The notes below the pieces were generated by a model. That model had not been told where the DNA came from and did not search any database. It was given only the letters and a program-made list of their open reading frames with translations. Position numbers and translations under genes: made by a program. From Bacillota bacterium (GTDB lineage Bacteria; Bacillota; UBA4882; UBA8346), in contig JAEYRX010000022.1 of the NCBI GenBank assembly GCA_023435225.1, positions 1 to 64,000 on the forward strand: DNA of 64,000 nucleotides. Direction: 5' to 3'. This document shows positions 16,599-25,739 of this stretch, piece after piece (within the stretch, counting starts at the first letter, position 1; the number at the start of each line of letters is the position of its first letter).

Positions 16599-19025
16599 TT
16601 ATCCCATTATTACAGTTACTTCGTTTTGGTCTTTCATTTTGGCTATCGGGATTAGATTATCGTTAATCTCTTCACCATTGAGCACAATCTTGCCGACCCC
16701 TTTTTGGACGCCTTTAGGATTTTGAACTTTGATTTTAACGTTCTTACCACGGAAGACGCGTTCCATATCAAACTCCGACCATTTATCCGGGATACAGGGA
16801 TCTATACGTAAACCGTCATAATCCGGCTGAACTCCTAAAATTCCTTCTATAGCTGCTACTTGTACCGTAGAAGCAGTGCCGGTAAGCCAGTGAACATGAG
16901 CCCGGCCATGGAACGGACTGTCTTTACCCTCAGTAAACTGACAATGGACATAAGGTTCGGTTTCACGAATCTCCGCTTTATCGTTCATACAGGCCGGATT
17001 GGCCTTTTGATAGTATTCAAAAGCCCGGTTTCCGTTACCTAACATTGTTTCGGCCCGGACTAACCAGCCTTGGGCTTGAGAAAATATACCGGCATTTTCC
17101 TTGGTTCCCGGAAGGAATAGGATCATTCGGGCGATGGGCAGGCCGAATTTCCGGAAAGCCGAATAAAAGAGCATAGCTCCATGATCGGTAGCCAACTCCC
17201 GGTATACTTTATCCATAGCGGCTCTTCCTTGGTCTTCACTGGCAGCGCCGCTTAAAACAGACCAAACCTGGGGATTGAGCCAAAATTGAGCTTCATCATT
17301 CTTTTTAGAACCGATTACCTGGCCGGAACCAACGAAACCCCGGACAAACTGGTCGCCTTCCCAGGTGTGTTTTTGAAGGTTATCGCTAAGCTTTTTTAAC
17401 TCGGCTTCTGCCCAGTCGCTATCCGGTTTATTTCCTTTACGTTCAGCAAACTCTTTGAATACAGCTAAAGCTTGATATAACTGCATCGAAGCAAAAATTG
17501 TTTCGCCTTCTTCTTCCAACCGCAAACAGTCGTTCCAGTCGGCTTCCAGCCCCATTACCAGACCGTGAACGCCTAACCGGGCCAAACTAAATTGAAGAGC
17601 CCGTTTTAAATGTTCATAAACCGTACCCTCTCCTTTATCGGCGAATGGAATAACTTCATCAATAAAATTCCAGTTTCCGGTCTCTTTCATATATTGAGGG
17701 ACGGTATTGAAAAGCCAGAAAGTATCATCACAACGGAATTTCGGATAGTCATCCTTCTCGGCATAACGGGGATCATCAGGAGCGATCTCTTTTCCGGGAG
17801 TATGATTATACCGGATCAAAGGCAGGGCGCCACCGGAAGCAACTTGACCGGAGAGCATCAACCGGAGACGCTCAATTGCCGACTCTTGATCAAGATGCAT
17901 TATTCCCTGGATATCCTGAACCGTATCCCTAAATCCCAAACCGTTTCGCAATCCGCAATATATTAAAGAAGCGGCCCGGGACCAAAAGAAAGTTATAAAG
18001 CATTGGTAAGCATTCCAGACATTAACCATACTATTAAAGCTAGCATCGGGAGTATTTACTTTAAAATGTTCCAATTTACTATGCCAAAAACGTTTTACCT
18101 CATCCAACTCGGTATTTACGGCGCCGGGTTTTTCGTATTTGCCCATAATTTCCCGGGCGGTCTTTTCATTTCCCGGCCCCAATATATAAATCAATTCCTT
18201 TTCTTCTCCAGGAGCCAGTTCGATCTCGGATTGGAGTGAACCACAGGAATTTCCGGTATAATTCAGTGAGTTACTGCAACGGCCTTTTTCAACCGCTACC
18301 GGGTTGGCATAAGTATGATAATCTCCGATAAAGCTCTCCCGGGAACCATCATAACCGGTTGCAGCCGCCCCAACCAAACCGAAGAACCGAATTACTCCGT
18401 TGGCGCTCTTTCCATCGGACGGACCATTATCTGGGTCACTGCCGAAAAGATTTTCATTGATGGTCTGAAGTAACAGATTCTTCCGGTAATAAGTACGACT
18501 AATAAACGTTGTATACTGTAAGTTGACCAAATCCTGAGTTTCGTTATTATTATTAGTCAACTCTACAAAACTAAATAAAGCCAGCTTCCGGGAACGGTTA
18601 CCGGTATTTTTCACTTTTAAGGCCCACACTTCATAAACTTGATTCAATGGAACATAGTAAGCGGTTTCTGTCTCGATTCCTTCATAAGCTGAAGAAATAA
18701 TGGTATAAGCAGTACCGTGACGGCAGACCGATTTATACTTATCCGGGTCTTTACCTACCGGTTGCCAGGAGGCTGACCAATAATCCCCCGATTCCTGATC
18801 ACGGAGATAAATAAAACGGCCGGCCTGATTGGTAGGAACAGCATTAAACCGGAAACGAATTAGCCGTCCGTTGGCTCCTGATTCGATAAAGCTGTATCCT
18901 CCGGCATTATTAGTTATAATGGCGCCATATTTAAGTGACCCCAGATAATTACTCCAAGCTCCGGGAGTATCCGGCCTAGTAATTACATATTCTTTGTTTT
19001 GGTCATCGAAATAACCGTATTGCAT
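16599..19025 (-). CDS. glycoside hydrolase family 94 disaccharide phosphorylase, cellobiose phosphorylase-like
   Basis: GH94 enzymes split beta-linked disaccharides with phosphate to give a sugar 1-phosphate. The N-terminus MQYGYFDDQNKEYVI matches cellobiose phosphorylases. The middle has GLGFRDTVQD, and ADWND at about 495-499 should carry the general acid. The C-terminal part has EPYVHCQFTEGK and GRAHVHWLTGTAS. The length of 808 is right for the family. It is cytoplasmic, with no signal peptide, and AGGGGG precedes the start. The gene stands alone, without visible sugar transporter genes. The exact substrate (cellobiose, laminaribiose or N,N'-diacetylchitobiose) cannot be fixed from the sequence. 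Confidence 0.88.
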   Translation of the reverse strand: MQYGYFDDQNKEYVITRPDTPGAWSNYLGSLKYGAIITNNAGGYSFIESGANGRLIRFRFNAVPTNQAGRFIYLRDQESGDYWSASWQPVGKDPDKYKSVCRHGTAYTIISSAYEGIETETAYYVPLNQVYEVWALKVKNTGNRSRKLALFSFVELTNNNNETQDLVNLQYTTFISRTYYRKNLLLQTINENLFGSDPDNGPSDGKSANGVIRFFGLVGAAATGYDGSRESFIGDYHTYANPVAVEKGRCSNSLNYTGNSCGSLQSEIELAPGEEKELIYILGPGNEKTAREIMGKYEKPGAVNTELDEVKRFWHSKLEHFKVNTPDASFNSMVNVWNAYQCFITFFWSRAASLIYCGLRNGLGFRDTVQDIQGIMHLDQESAIERLRLMLSGQVASGGALPLIRYNHTPGKEIAPDDPRYAEKDDYPKFRCDDTFWLFNTVPQYMKETGNWNFIDEVIPFADKGEGTVYEHLKRALQFSLARLGVHGLVMGLEADWNDCLRLEEEGETIFASMQLYQALAVFKEFAERKGNKPDSDWAEAELKKLSDNLQKHTWEGDQFVRGFVGSGQVIGSKKNDEAQFWLNPQVWSVLSGAASEDQGRAAMDKVYRELATDHGAMLFYSAFRKFGLPIARMILFLPGTKENAGIFSQAQGWLVRAETMLGNGNRAFEYYQKANPACMNDKAEIRETEPYVHCQFTEGKDSPFHGRAHVHWLTGTASTVQVAAIEGILGVQPDYDGLRIDPCIPDKWSEFDMERVFRGKNVKIKVQNPKGVQKGVGKIVLNGEEINDNLIPIAKMKDQNEVTVIMG

Positions 19026-19128
19026 AGCTTAAACCCCCTAATATTCTTTTGTAAAGGCTTGTTTGCAATTATATCAAATTTAAAATGGTTTTGTAACTAA
19101 GCAAGTTTCATTATTACATTAATTTAAT

Positions 19129-19186
19129 TTCATCTACAATATATAGTGAGCAACCCAGATGTAACTATCAATATATTGTAGATGAA
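19129..19186. repeat. 16-bp perfect dyad upstream of the GH94 gene
   Basis: TTCATCTACAATATAT at 19129-19144 is answered by its exact complement at 19171-19186, with a 26-base spacer. It lies about 100 bases before the phosphorylase start and after the kinase gene. It may be an operator, a transcript-end hairpin or a MITE remnant. No target duplication was seen. Confidence 0.6.
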
Positions 19187-19284
19187 TGTCAAAATTCTTA
19201 ATTATGAAAATCCCTCAACTACTTAAAGCATAAATTGGGAAATATATCGAGCGGTCGCTTTTCAGGCCTTTGAATCAACGATAA

Positions 19285-22200
19285 TTATCCTTCAACAACT
19301 TGATTGATAACCTCGATCAATTCATCAAAATTATATGGTTTGGTCACTACTCCGGAAAAACCATATTTCTTAAAATTGGATACAATCAAATCGTTGGCAT
19401 ATCCACTTGATATTATCGCTCTTACATTAGGGTCTATCTTTCGCAGGTGAGCAATTGCCTCTTGTCCTCCCATGCCACCCGGTATTGTTAAATCCATGAT
19501 AACCACATTAAATGGTTCTCTTAATTTTCGGGCATGTTGATATTGTTCAATCATTTCAGTCCCATCTTTGGTTAGAACCACTTGATATCCATAGCCTTCA
19601 AGTATTTCTCCAATCGCATTTAAGATTGATTCCTCATCATCCATTAATAATATTTTTAATTTAACTCCGGTAACAGCAACTTCCGGCTCTGGCTTGACCT
19701 CGAAAACCGCTGTCCTTGATGCCGGAAGATAAACCACAAAGCTTGTCCCCTTCCCTTCTCCGGATTCGACTTCGATATAACCATTATGTTGATTAATTAT
19801 CGAATATGAAGTAGCGAGTCCTAATCCGTTTCCGTCTTTTTTGGTGGTAAAAAAGGGGTCAAAAATTTTGGTAAGGTTTTCCTCCGGGATACCTATCCCA
19901 TGGTCTTTGACTATTATCTTGATATAATTCCCCGGATTAAGCCGGGAAGCCTTTTTCAAAATAATGTTTTTAGCGCTGATATGAATAATACCTCCTTTAG
20001 GCATAGCTTGCTCGGCATTGATTACTATGTTATGAAGGACTTGACTGATTTGTCCTTCATCGATACTGGCTGTCCATAAAGTTTCCGGGATTGAAAATTT
20101 GGCTTTAACCTTTGAACCCCTAAGCACAAAATCTGTAGTATCTCTTATTAAATCAATTAATGACGCATTCTTCTTTACCGGAGCGCCCCCTCTGGAGAAC
20201 GTCAATAGCTGTTTAGTCAGGTCGCTGGCTTTACGGGCGGTCTCTACCGTATTTAATAGATATTTCCTGATATCTTGGTTATTCTCCAGTTTATACTGGG
20301 CCAACTGAATATTAGCCATTATCGCTGCCAAAACATTGTTAAAATCATGAGCAATCCCACCGGCCAGTACTCCGATTGATTCCAATTTTTCGGTTTTTAA
20401 AAGTTCCCGCTCTATTTTTAACTTCTCCGTGATATCTTGAAATATTATTACAGTTCCAATAATTTGACCATCCGCCGCCTTAATGGCTGAAGTATTAATA
20501 GCAACCGGAATCTCATGTAAATCCCGGTCAACTAATACCATCCCCCTGAATATTTGCTGAGAAGCTTTAATAACAATTGATTCACTAGTTTGAACATCCA
20601 AAATATAAAACACTTTGTTTAAAGGTTTCCCAATTGCTTCATCTACGGAAAACCCGGTTAAACGGGTAGCAGTATCATTGATTAAAAAAATTCGTTCTTC
20701 GGAGTCAACTGCGATCACTCCTTCCCCGAGGGAATTTAGAGTGACCCTTAATAATTCCCGTTCCGAAGCCAACACCTCTGCCTCAGCCCTCTTACGCTCA
20801 GTAATATTTTGAGTTACACCAACAATACGAATAGGCAACCCGTCCGAGTTATAAAAGGCTACACCGGCTGACAAGAGCCAGACGACTTCGTCAGTAACGG
20901 GATTTATAACCCGGCATTCCACCTCAAATTGACCACCTTTTTTAGATGCCTGATCAAAAGCTTTTATTACAATTGTTTGATCATCAGGATGCGGTAATAA
21001 ATAAAGTTCAGCTATGGCAGTAGGTACGGGAAAACCGACTACCTCAACCGCATTCTGCGAAAATTGGAAAGCTTGGCTGGGAACATCAATTTCCCAGGTA
21101 AACATACGCGCAGTTTGGATAGCGAGACGTAAATGCGCTTCCGACTCCCGTAAAGCTTCCTCGACTAATTTCCGTTCACTAATATCAATATTCATCCCTA
21201 CCCATTTGAGGATATTGCCATAGAGATCGCGAATAGGCGCGGCATAGACATTAACCCACTTCCAGCCACCGGTCAGACTTTTAATCCGGACTTCGGTACT
21301 AAGCCTTCGCCCCGTAGTCACTGATTCTCTCCAAATATTCCGGGTATACTCACGATCGTCCGGATGGACTGCGTCAAGCCAACCATAACCTAGCCAGTTT
21401 TCGATTATTCGTCCGGTATGATTTCGCCAAACCGGTGTATTATCTACAACTAAACCTTTATAATCCGTTTCCCATATTACTTGTGAGGTTGCCTCTATAA
21501 GAGCGCTAAACCTTTCATTACTTTGGCGTAATTCTTCTTCCATCCGCTTAAGGTCGGTTATATCATGAACGATGGCAATAGCGCCGAGCGGTTTCTCGTT
21601 TTCATCAGTTTTAAAAATTATGCTCAAAACTGCATAAAATTCCTGCCCATCCTTGGTCTTAACTTTGTACTCAACTTTTTGACCTGGCGTAAACCCGGCC
21701 AACCATTGTCTTGTTCTAGATTGAAAGAGTTCTTTACTCCGATCGTCCATGAGATCAATTGGCCCCATATCCAATAACTCTTCTCTTGAATATCCCAACT
21801 GCTTACACATAAAGTCATTAACGAATATGAATTTGTTCCTTTGAAAATCGACCTCATAGATTCCGGTAGGAGCATATCGAACCAGGTCTTTATATTTCTG
21901 TTCCGCTTCCCGGTATCTTTTTTCACTTTGTTTATATTCGGTAACATCCATAATAAGAAAGGCAAACCTTTCACCACTAAGACCATATACTCTCAAATCG
22001 AACCACTTATCAAACTTGGGATAATAATCTACTCTGGAAGCTGGTTTCCCAGCCTTTATTACTTCTCCGAACAACTCTAACCAACTTGGCTCGATAGAGC
22101 CTACCTCTCTTTGTGTCTTCCCCCTTACCTGAACGGATGATAAACCAATTACTGTCTCAAATGCCGGATTTACTTCCAAATAACGATAGTCCTCGGGATT

Positions 22201-22314
22201 GCCTTCTTTATTTAAGACTATTTCGCAGATGGCTAAACCTTCATTTACTGCAGTAAAGAGATTTTGATAAAGTCGCTCATTGTCATGGAGCTGTTTCCCA
22301 AGATCATCATTCAT
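19285..22314 (-). CDS. soluble hybrid histidine kinase with five PAS domains and a receiver
   Basis: The 1009-residue protein has no membrane helix. Five PAS-type sensor blocks follow each other (about 12-130, 140-258, 265-382, 390-507 and 515-632), several ending in the PAC-like GxxxDITE(R/K) pattern. Then come a dimerisation domain with phospho-acceptor His in GGIAHDFNN, an ATPase domain with DHGIGIPEENL and GNGLGLATSYSI, and a C-terminal receiver (about 890-1009) with the acidic pair DD, the phospho-Asp in VIMDL and the Lys in VTKPY. Such kinases integrate several internal cues. The partner regulator is not nearby. GGAGGGG precedes the ATG. Confidence 0.93.
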   Translation of the reverse strand: MNDDLGKQLHDNERLYQNLFTAVNEGLAICEIVLNKEGNPEDYRYLEVNPAFETVIGLSSVQVRGKTQREVGSIEPSWLELFGEVIKAGKPASRVDYYPKFDKWFDLRVYGLSGERFAFLIMDVTEYKQSEKRYREAEQKYKDLVRYAPTGIYEVDFQRNKFIFVNDFMCKQLGYSREELLDMGPIDLMDDRSKELFQSRTRQWLAGFTPGQKVEYKVKTKDGQEFYAVLSIIFKTDENEKPLGAIAIVHDITDLKRMEEELRQSNERFSALIEATSQVIWETDYKGLVVDNTPVWRNHTGRIIENWLGYGWLDAVHPDDREYTRNIWRESVTTGRRLSTEVRIKSLTGGWKWVNVYAAPIRDLYGNILKWVGMNIDISERKLVEEALRESEAHLRLAIQTARMFTWEIDVPSQAFQFSQNAVEVVGFPVPTAIAELYLLPHPDDQTIVIKAFDQASKKGGQFEVECRVINPVTDEVVWLLSAGVAFYNSDGLPIRIVGVTQNITERKRAEAEVLASERELLRVTLNSLGEGVIAVDSEERIFLINDTATRLTGFSVDEAIGKPLNKVFYILDVQTSESIVIKASQQIFRGMVLVDRDLHEIPVAINTSAIKAADGQIIGTVIIFQDITEKLKIERELLKTEKLESIGVLAGGIAHDFNNVLAAIMANIQLAQYKLENNQDIRKYLLNTVETARKASDLTKQLLTFSRGGAPVKKNASLIDLIRDTTDFVLRGSKVKAKFSIPETLWTASIDEGQISQVLHNIVINAEQAMPKGGIIHISAKNIILKKASRLNPGNYIKIIVKDHGIGIPEENLTKIFDPFFTTKKDGNGLGLATSYSIINQHNGYIEVESGEGKGTSFVVYLPASRTAVFEVKPEPEVAVTGVKLKILLMDDEESILNAIGEILEGYGYQVVLTKDGTEMIEQYQHARKLREPFNVVIMDLTIPGGMGGQEAIAHLRKIDPNVRAIISSGYANDLIVSNFKKYGFSGVVTKPYNFDELIEVINQVVEG

Positions 22315-22822
22315 GGTTGGGCCCCTCCATTCCCGGGATTATAAGGTTATGTTTATTTGGTATCGGATAATAAATCCGGAAAATATTGTTTTGTTTTCTT
22401 CATTTTTCTGTAAGATTATAAAAAATCCTTCCAACCGGGAAATGTCGAAGGTGTTTCTTTAGGTTTTGAAGTTAAATCCCTTGACGAGACGCTTAAGTGC
22501 CAAAGAAAGAGGACCGGCCATAACCGGTCCGGTACAACCAAATCCCAATATTAAGTTTTTCTTTGTGAAAGATCCCAACGGGGTCAGTGTACAGTTTGTG
22601 GAGAATATGTAGGGAAGGTAGGCGCGAGGCAAGAGGCGTGAGGATAAATGTGTGCCGGATACGCCTATTTTGGGACCTCTTGCTCCTTAAAGGAGTAACC
22701 CTATACCTTCGAAACGAAATGATAGTAAGGCAAGATGGTCAAAGAACATTATTAGACGGGATTAACACGGATTTATTGGATTTTTTAAGCGAAGCTTATT
22801 TTTTAATCCGCGTCACTAAAAC
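22315..22822. other. 508-base spacer with one hairpin and the left island repeat
   Basis: No credible gene. A 7-bp GC-rich hairpin GGACCGG/CCGGTCC lies at 22511-22530. From 22752 the sequence is a 24-bp word found again, inverted, at 41586-41609. The rest shows no further structure. Confidence 0.6.
22752..22775 (+). repeat. left copy of 24-bp island-flanking inverted repeat
   Basis: The word begins TTAGACGGGATTAACACGG and ends ATTTA. The exact complement is at 41586-41609. Both copies also have AGCGAAGCT nearby. Between them lies the whole accessory island. Confidence 0.85.
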
Positions 22823-23188
22823 CTATCCTTTCTTGGCTTGCGAAGTCTTCCATAAAGCCATCGGATGGTTTTTGATTCGTTCCAACATTTCTCCGGAAAA
22901 AAGTAGTTCCGGTAAATACTCGTTTATCTTAAATCTCTGCATAAACTCTGCTTCATTTGAATCAATTCTAAATAATTCTTCTAAAAATTCTTTGACACGT
23001 TTCTTGAATACATCCAAATTAAAACGCTCACTTCTACGCAACACCGGAAGTAGGCAGTCATTTAATAATGTATTCAGATTGATATATTCAAGGATATCAA
23101 CCAGCCGGTATACTTTTTCAAGATTATCTCTAATAAAACCGGTTTCTTTAGCCTTTTTTTCGAAATAGCTTTTATCATATTTATACAA
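22823..23188 (-). pseudogene. AbiEii-type nucleotidyltransferase toxin with its catalytic core deleted
   Basis: AbiEii toxins are nucleotidyltransferases of about 290-300 residues. Here a TTG start at 23188, with AAGGAGG eight bases ahead, opens a 121-residue frame. Its first 45 residues (YDKSYFEKKAKETGF .. VDILEYINLN) match the family's N-terminus. The text then passes at about LLND|CLLPVLRRSERF directly into the C-terminal part ending RIKNHPMALWK. The usual LKGGTAINL and DIDLD catalytic segment is missing. The frame is kept, so the toxin was inactivated by an in-frame internal deletion. The start overlaps the antitoxin stop, as in intact AbiE pairs. Confidence 0.75.
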
Positions 23189-23948
23189 GTTCTTGACCTC
23201 CTTGTTCCATAAACTCCAGAAGGTTTTTAGGCACCAAGAGCCGCCATTTTGCGTTATATACCAAATCTTTTTCATCCGTCCCGTTTAGATAACGTTTGCT
23301 TTTAAACACATTATCTCGACAAACATCAAATAATTTCTCCGTTAATTTAAGATCATCCTTGAATTGCTCCAAAATATAACCGGCTTTCTGATATAAAAAC
23401 TGGATATTATATATTTTCAGATATTTTATTAATTTATCGGAATCCATATAAGTGATCAGCCTTAGGCACTGTAAAAGTTCCTCAAGTCCACCCGCTTTAT
23501 CGAGGTCCTTTAGACAATCAATTACCGTCCTTTCCAAATTGGTTACCCGGACTCCACGGTTAGTATTGTAAGTTTCCACACCCTCCATACTTTTGGAAGC
23601 AACATAACGGTATGTAATATCATCAAACTCAAAAGGTTTAAAGACATTCGGGGATGAAACATAGATTTCAAAAAACAACTGATGTCCTACACCATGAAAC
23701 TCAAATGCGCTATGATGAGATATATAAGCATCTTTGGTAATGCTCCCGCCGATCTTAAACTTATCCGCAACCGGCATTCTATTTTCAATATTGTTACAGA
23801 CATAAAGATTTTTTTTGACGCTTTTAACCAACCCTTTTTTTTGAAGGGATTTTACCGCTGAAGCAGCGCTGTTTCTGTTACCGTAAATATCGTCAACATC
23901 ATTTATAGTAAATACGCCAAGTTTTAATAATTTTTCATAGGTTTTCAT
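23181..23948 (-). CDS. AbiEi-type antitoxin / transcriptional repressor
   Basis: The 255-residue protein has the AbiEi arrangement. A winged-helix N-terminus (residues about 1-60, YEKLLKLGVFTINDV .. AASAVKSLQKKGLV) precedes a C-terminal domain with ISHHSAFEFHGVGHQ and NLERTVIDCLKDLDKAGG. AbiEi proteins repress their own operon by binding inverted repeats and counter the AbiEii toxin. The gene looks intact although its toxin has lost its core. Repeated operator-like words lie upstream (23964-24082). It may survive as a plain regulator, or as protection against related toxins elsewhere in the genome. Confidence 0.82.
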   Translation of the reverse strand: MKTYEKLLKLGVFTINDVDDIYGNRNSAASAVKSLQKKGLVKSVKKNLYVCNNIENRMPVADKFKIGGSITKDAYISHHSAFEFHGVGHQLFFEIYVSSPNVFKPFEFDDITYRYVASKSMEGVETYNTNRGVRVTNLERTVIDCLKDLDKAGGLEELLQCLRLITYMDSDKLIKYLKIYNIQFLYQKAGYILEQFKDDLKLTEKLFDVCRDNVFKSKRYLNGTDEKDLVYNAKWRLLVPKNLLEFMEQGGQELV

Positions 23949-23963
23949 CGTTCCACCCTCTTC

Positions 23964-24082
23964 GGTTCAATTTTAACCTAATTATGTTTAATTCATAACA
24001 TTTATAGTTTGATTTTAAACCAAAGTTTAAAATTAAACAAGAAGATGTCTAATTTTAAACATTATCATAATGAAATTAAACC
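23964..24082 (-). promoter_or_regulatory. cluster of GTTTAATTTTAAAC-like operator words
   Basis: About five to six variants of one 14-bp word occur upstream of the antitoxin gene: 23964-23979, 23985-24000, GTTTGATTTTAAAC at 24007-24020, its inverted partner GTTTAAAATTAAAC at 24025-24038, GTCTAATTTTAAAC at 24047-24060, and a half word near 24072. This is what a self-repressing AbiEi-type operator would look like. Binding is inferred. Confidence 0.6.
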
Positions 24083-24329
24083 TTTGCGGAGGATGGTGGT
24101 CGTCCCTTTTAGAGGATTCAAACTTCTAAATCCTCCCCTCTCCCAATCCGCTCCAGCCATTTACATAGCCTGATTCCGTCCATCAGACCTAAAATAATAA
24201 ATTCTATTTCATTAATGAGCTTTAAAGCGGAGTTTTGTAACGTTCTCCTCTTCAAACCCGTAAAAATTTCAAGGGGAAATGAGAAAGCCCGGGGTTTTAA
24301 ATAACTTTTTTGACAATAATTTTTTTAAC
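24083..24329. other. spacer with a short relic-like open frame
   Basis: No recognised gene. On the minus strand one frame stays open from about 24313 to a TGA near 24118. It could encode YLKPRAFSFP .. GLMDGIRLCKWLERIG, but it has no convincing start or ribosome site before a late ATG. It may be the tail of a lost gene. Confidence 0.3.
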
Positions 24330-24635
24330 TCAATAATAATCACTCACCTGCAATATCAGCTTAAACGCCAAAGAAAACCCGCGCTTGATGCCGATGTCAA
24401 AGCTGATACCAGCTAAAGCATAATGCAAGTCATCCAAATCAATCAATAGTTCATGTACATTAACTACTCCCGTTTTGGTCTCAACGGTTGGCGGTAAGTT
24501 TCGCAAGGTTTTGATGATCTCCGCCTTTTCACCTTCTCTTTCGGCATAGTCCCGGCTTATTTTTTCGAATCTTATTGAATCGATCTGGTCTTCCAGCAGT
24601 TCTTCCAGAGATTTTAGGAATGGGTCTTTGTGCAT
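24330..24635 (-). CDS. small hypothetical protein (101 aa)
   Basis: I do not recognise this protein. It is acidic and mostly helical at the N-terminus (MHKDPFLKSLEELLEDQ). It ends in a hydrophobic helix with a glycine, SFDIGIKRGFSLAFKLILQV, like small accessory proteins that share an F..GF.LG.. helix. GGAGG lies ten bases before the ATG, so translation is credible. It stands alone between the AbiE remnant and a ribbon-helix-helix gene. No function is proposed. Confidence 0.6.
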   Translation of the reverse strand: MHKDPFLKSLEELLEDQIDSIRFEKISRDYAEREGEKAEIIKTLRNLPPTVETKTGVVNVHELLIDLDDLHYALAGISFDIGIKRGFSLAFKLILQVSDYY

Positions 24636-24900
24636 TTTAGCGGTTCCTCCTTGAAATGGTTAGATATTAGGGTTTTATTGAGCCTAAAATCAGAGCCCTT
24701 GCCCTTTAAAAGGGTAACCACCATTCTTCGTGGTCTACTTTTTTAAAGTCTACAAAGCCAAACTATTACCCTTTAAGGGATAGGGTCGCACCTAGGCATC
24801 TTTGAATTTTACATTTACCTAATGGCTATATATGAAAATCATTCCAACTATTATATTATAATGATATTATTATGATGTCAATATGAAAGTATATGTAATG
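24636..24900. other. AT-rich spacer with short palindromes
   Basis: It contains CCCTTTAAAAGGG and ACCCTTTAAGGGAT-type palindromes around 24700-24785. A strongly AT-rich stretch before the next gene has TGATGTCA near 24873 and its complement TGACATCA near 24921. No gene is seen. Confidence 0.45.
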
Positions 24901-24912
24901 ATTTCATTATGC

Positions 24913-24932
24913 TATAATACTGACATCAATAT
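24913..24932 (+). promoter_or_regulatory. -10 box and operator-like dyad of the RHH gene
   Basis: TATAAT at 24913-24918 is a perfect -10 element. Just after it TGACATCAATAT matches the inverted TGATGTCA at about 24873-24882. Paired short words around a promoter are typical of self-repression by ribbon-helix-helix proteins. Confidence 0.55.
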
Positions 24933-24950
24933 AAAAGGAGATTATCCTGA

Positions 24951-25124
24951 ATGACTACGGATAAGCGAATTTTCACTCTTCGTCTGGACGATATTCTTTT
25001 TGATAAATTGAAAGTTATTGCAGATAAAAATAAGCGTTCTCTTAACAAACAAATTGAGTTCCTAATTGAAGAGTGTATAAACGATTTTGAAGAGAAAAAC
25101 GGTCCAATCAAGATTGAAAAATAA
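24951..25124 (+). CDS. small ribbon-helix-helix (Arc/MetJ-type) DNA-binding protein, 57 aa
   Basis: The protein reads MTTDKRIFTLRLDDILFDKL, followed by a helix (KVIADKNKRSLNKQIE) and a second helix FLIEECINDFEEK. A beta strand with alternating polar residues, then two helices with an S-L-N-x-x-I-E turn, is the Arc-type ribbon-helix-helix fold. AAGGAG lies ten bases upstream, a perfect TATAAT precedes it and an intrinsic terminator follows, so it is a complete single-gene unit. It is probably a repressor of itself and perhaps of nearby genes. It could also be an orphan antitoxin or a plasmid/phage-type copy regulator. Confidence 0.8.
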   Translation: MTTDKRIFTLRLDDILFDKLKVIADKNKRSLNKQIEFLIEECINDFEEKNGPIKIEK

Positions 25125-25130
25125 ACCAAA

Positions 25131-25161
25131 AGAAGAGCAAATACCAGCTCTTCTTTTTTTT
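25131..25161 (+). terminator. intrinsic terminator of the RHH gene
   Basis: AGAAGAGC and GCTCTTCT form an 8-bp stem around an 8-nt loop, followed by seven T. Confidence 0.92.
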
Positions 25162-25239
25162 GTTACTTCAATTAATATTACAAACCTCTTTGAATCTGTT
25201 ATTGTTTCAATGGAGTTACAACTCATTACAAATTTATCC

Positions 25240-25268
25240 TTGTAACAAAAGCCCAATTATGTTATACT
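25240..25268 (+). promoter_or_regulatory. sigma-A-type promoter
   Basis: TTGTAA (25240-25245) and TATACT (25263-25268) are separated by 17 bases, about 55 bases before the next start codon. Confidence 0.6.
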
Positions 25269-25323
25269 CAGTTTACATTTTTCCTTAACTTTCCCATAAT
25301 TATAAATTAACAGGAAGTTTATC

Positions 25324-25641
25324 ATGAATCCGCACAATTCCTATGCTGATGAGATCGCTGCAACCAAGGTTATGTTATCCGGACTGAAATCTAATACCGA
25401 GAAATTAAACAAATGGGGCATGGACGCTGAATATCTCACTAATTATGACGGGCTCTTCAATGAAGTAATGAGTCTCGACAATGAACAGGAAGCTTTAAAA
25501 TCAAGACTGAAGGAAAAGACTGCCACCCTTAATGAGAAAATCGACGAAATGAACAAACTTTACAGCAATGCCAAGAAAGTGGTTAAGATGCAACTGCCGA
25601 AAGAATCGTGGCGGGAGTTTGGGATCGAGGATGTTAAGTAA
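25324..25641 (+). CDS. small helical hypothetical protein (105 aa)
   Basis: I cannot assign a function. The sequence is almost wholly helical with coiled-coil character (LDNEQEALKSRLKEKTATL, then IDEMNKLYSNAKKVVKMQ) and ends with PKESWREFGIEDVK. Similar short proteins with a WxEFGI tail occur in several anaerobes, as far as I recall, without known role. AGGAAG lies before the ATG. A good promoter precedes it and a hairpin with a T-run follows, so it is a separate transcription unit. Confidence 0.65.
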   Translation: MNPHNSYADEIAATKVMLSGLKSNTEKLNKWGMDAEYLTNYDGLFNEVMSLDNEQEALKSRLKEKTATLNEKIDEMNKLYSNAKKVVKMQLPKESWREFGIEDVK

Positions 25642-25739
25642 AACTAGTAATACTTGCGTCTCTACACTCCTGAATCGAGGTGCGTGGAAACGTATAATAT
25701 TACTTCGTATGTAACTTTGTATAATACAATAAAGTGAAA

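Noticed and set aside
22587..23168. 193-codon plus-strand frame opposite the AbiE toxin remnant
   Set aside because: It is the shadow of the real minus-strand gene, and its upstream part is a repeat-bearing spacer.
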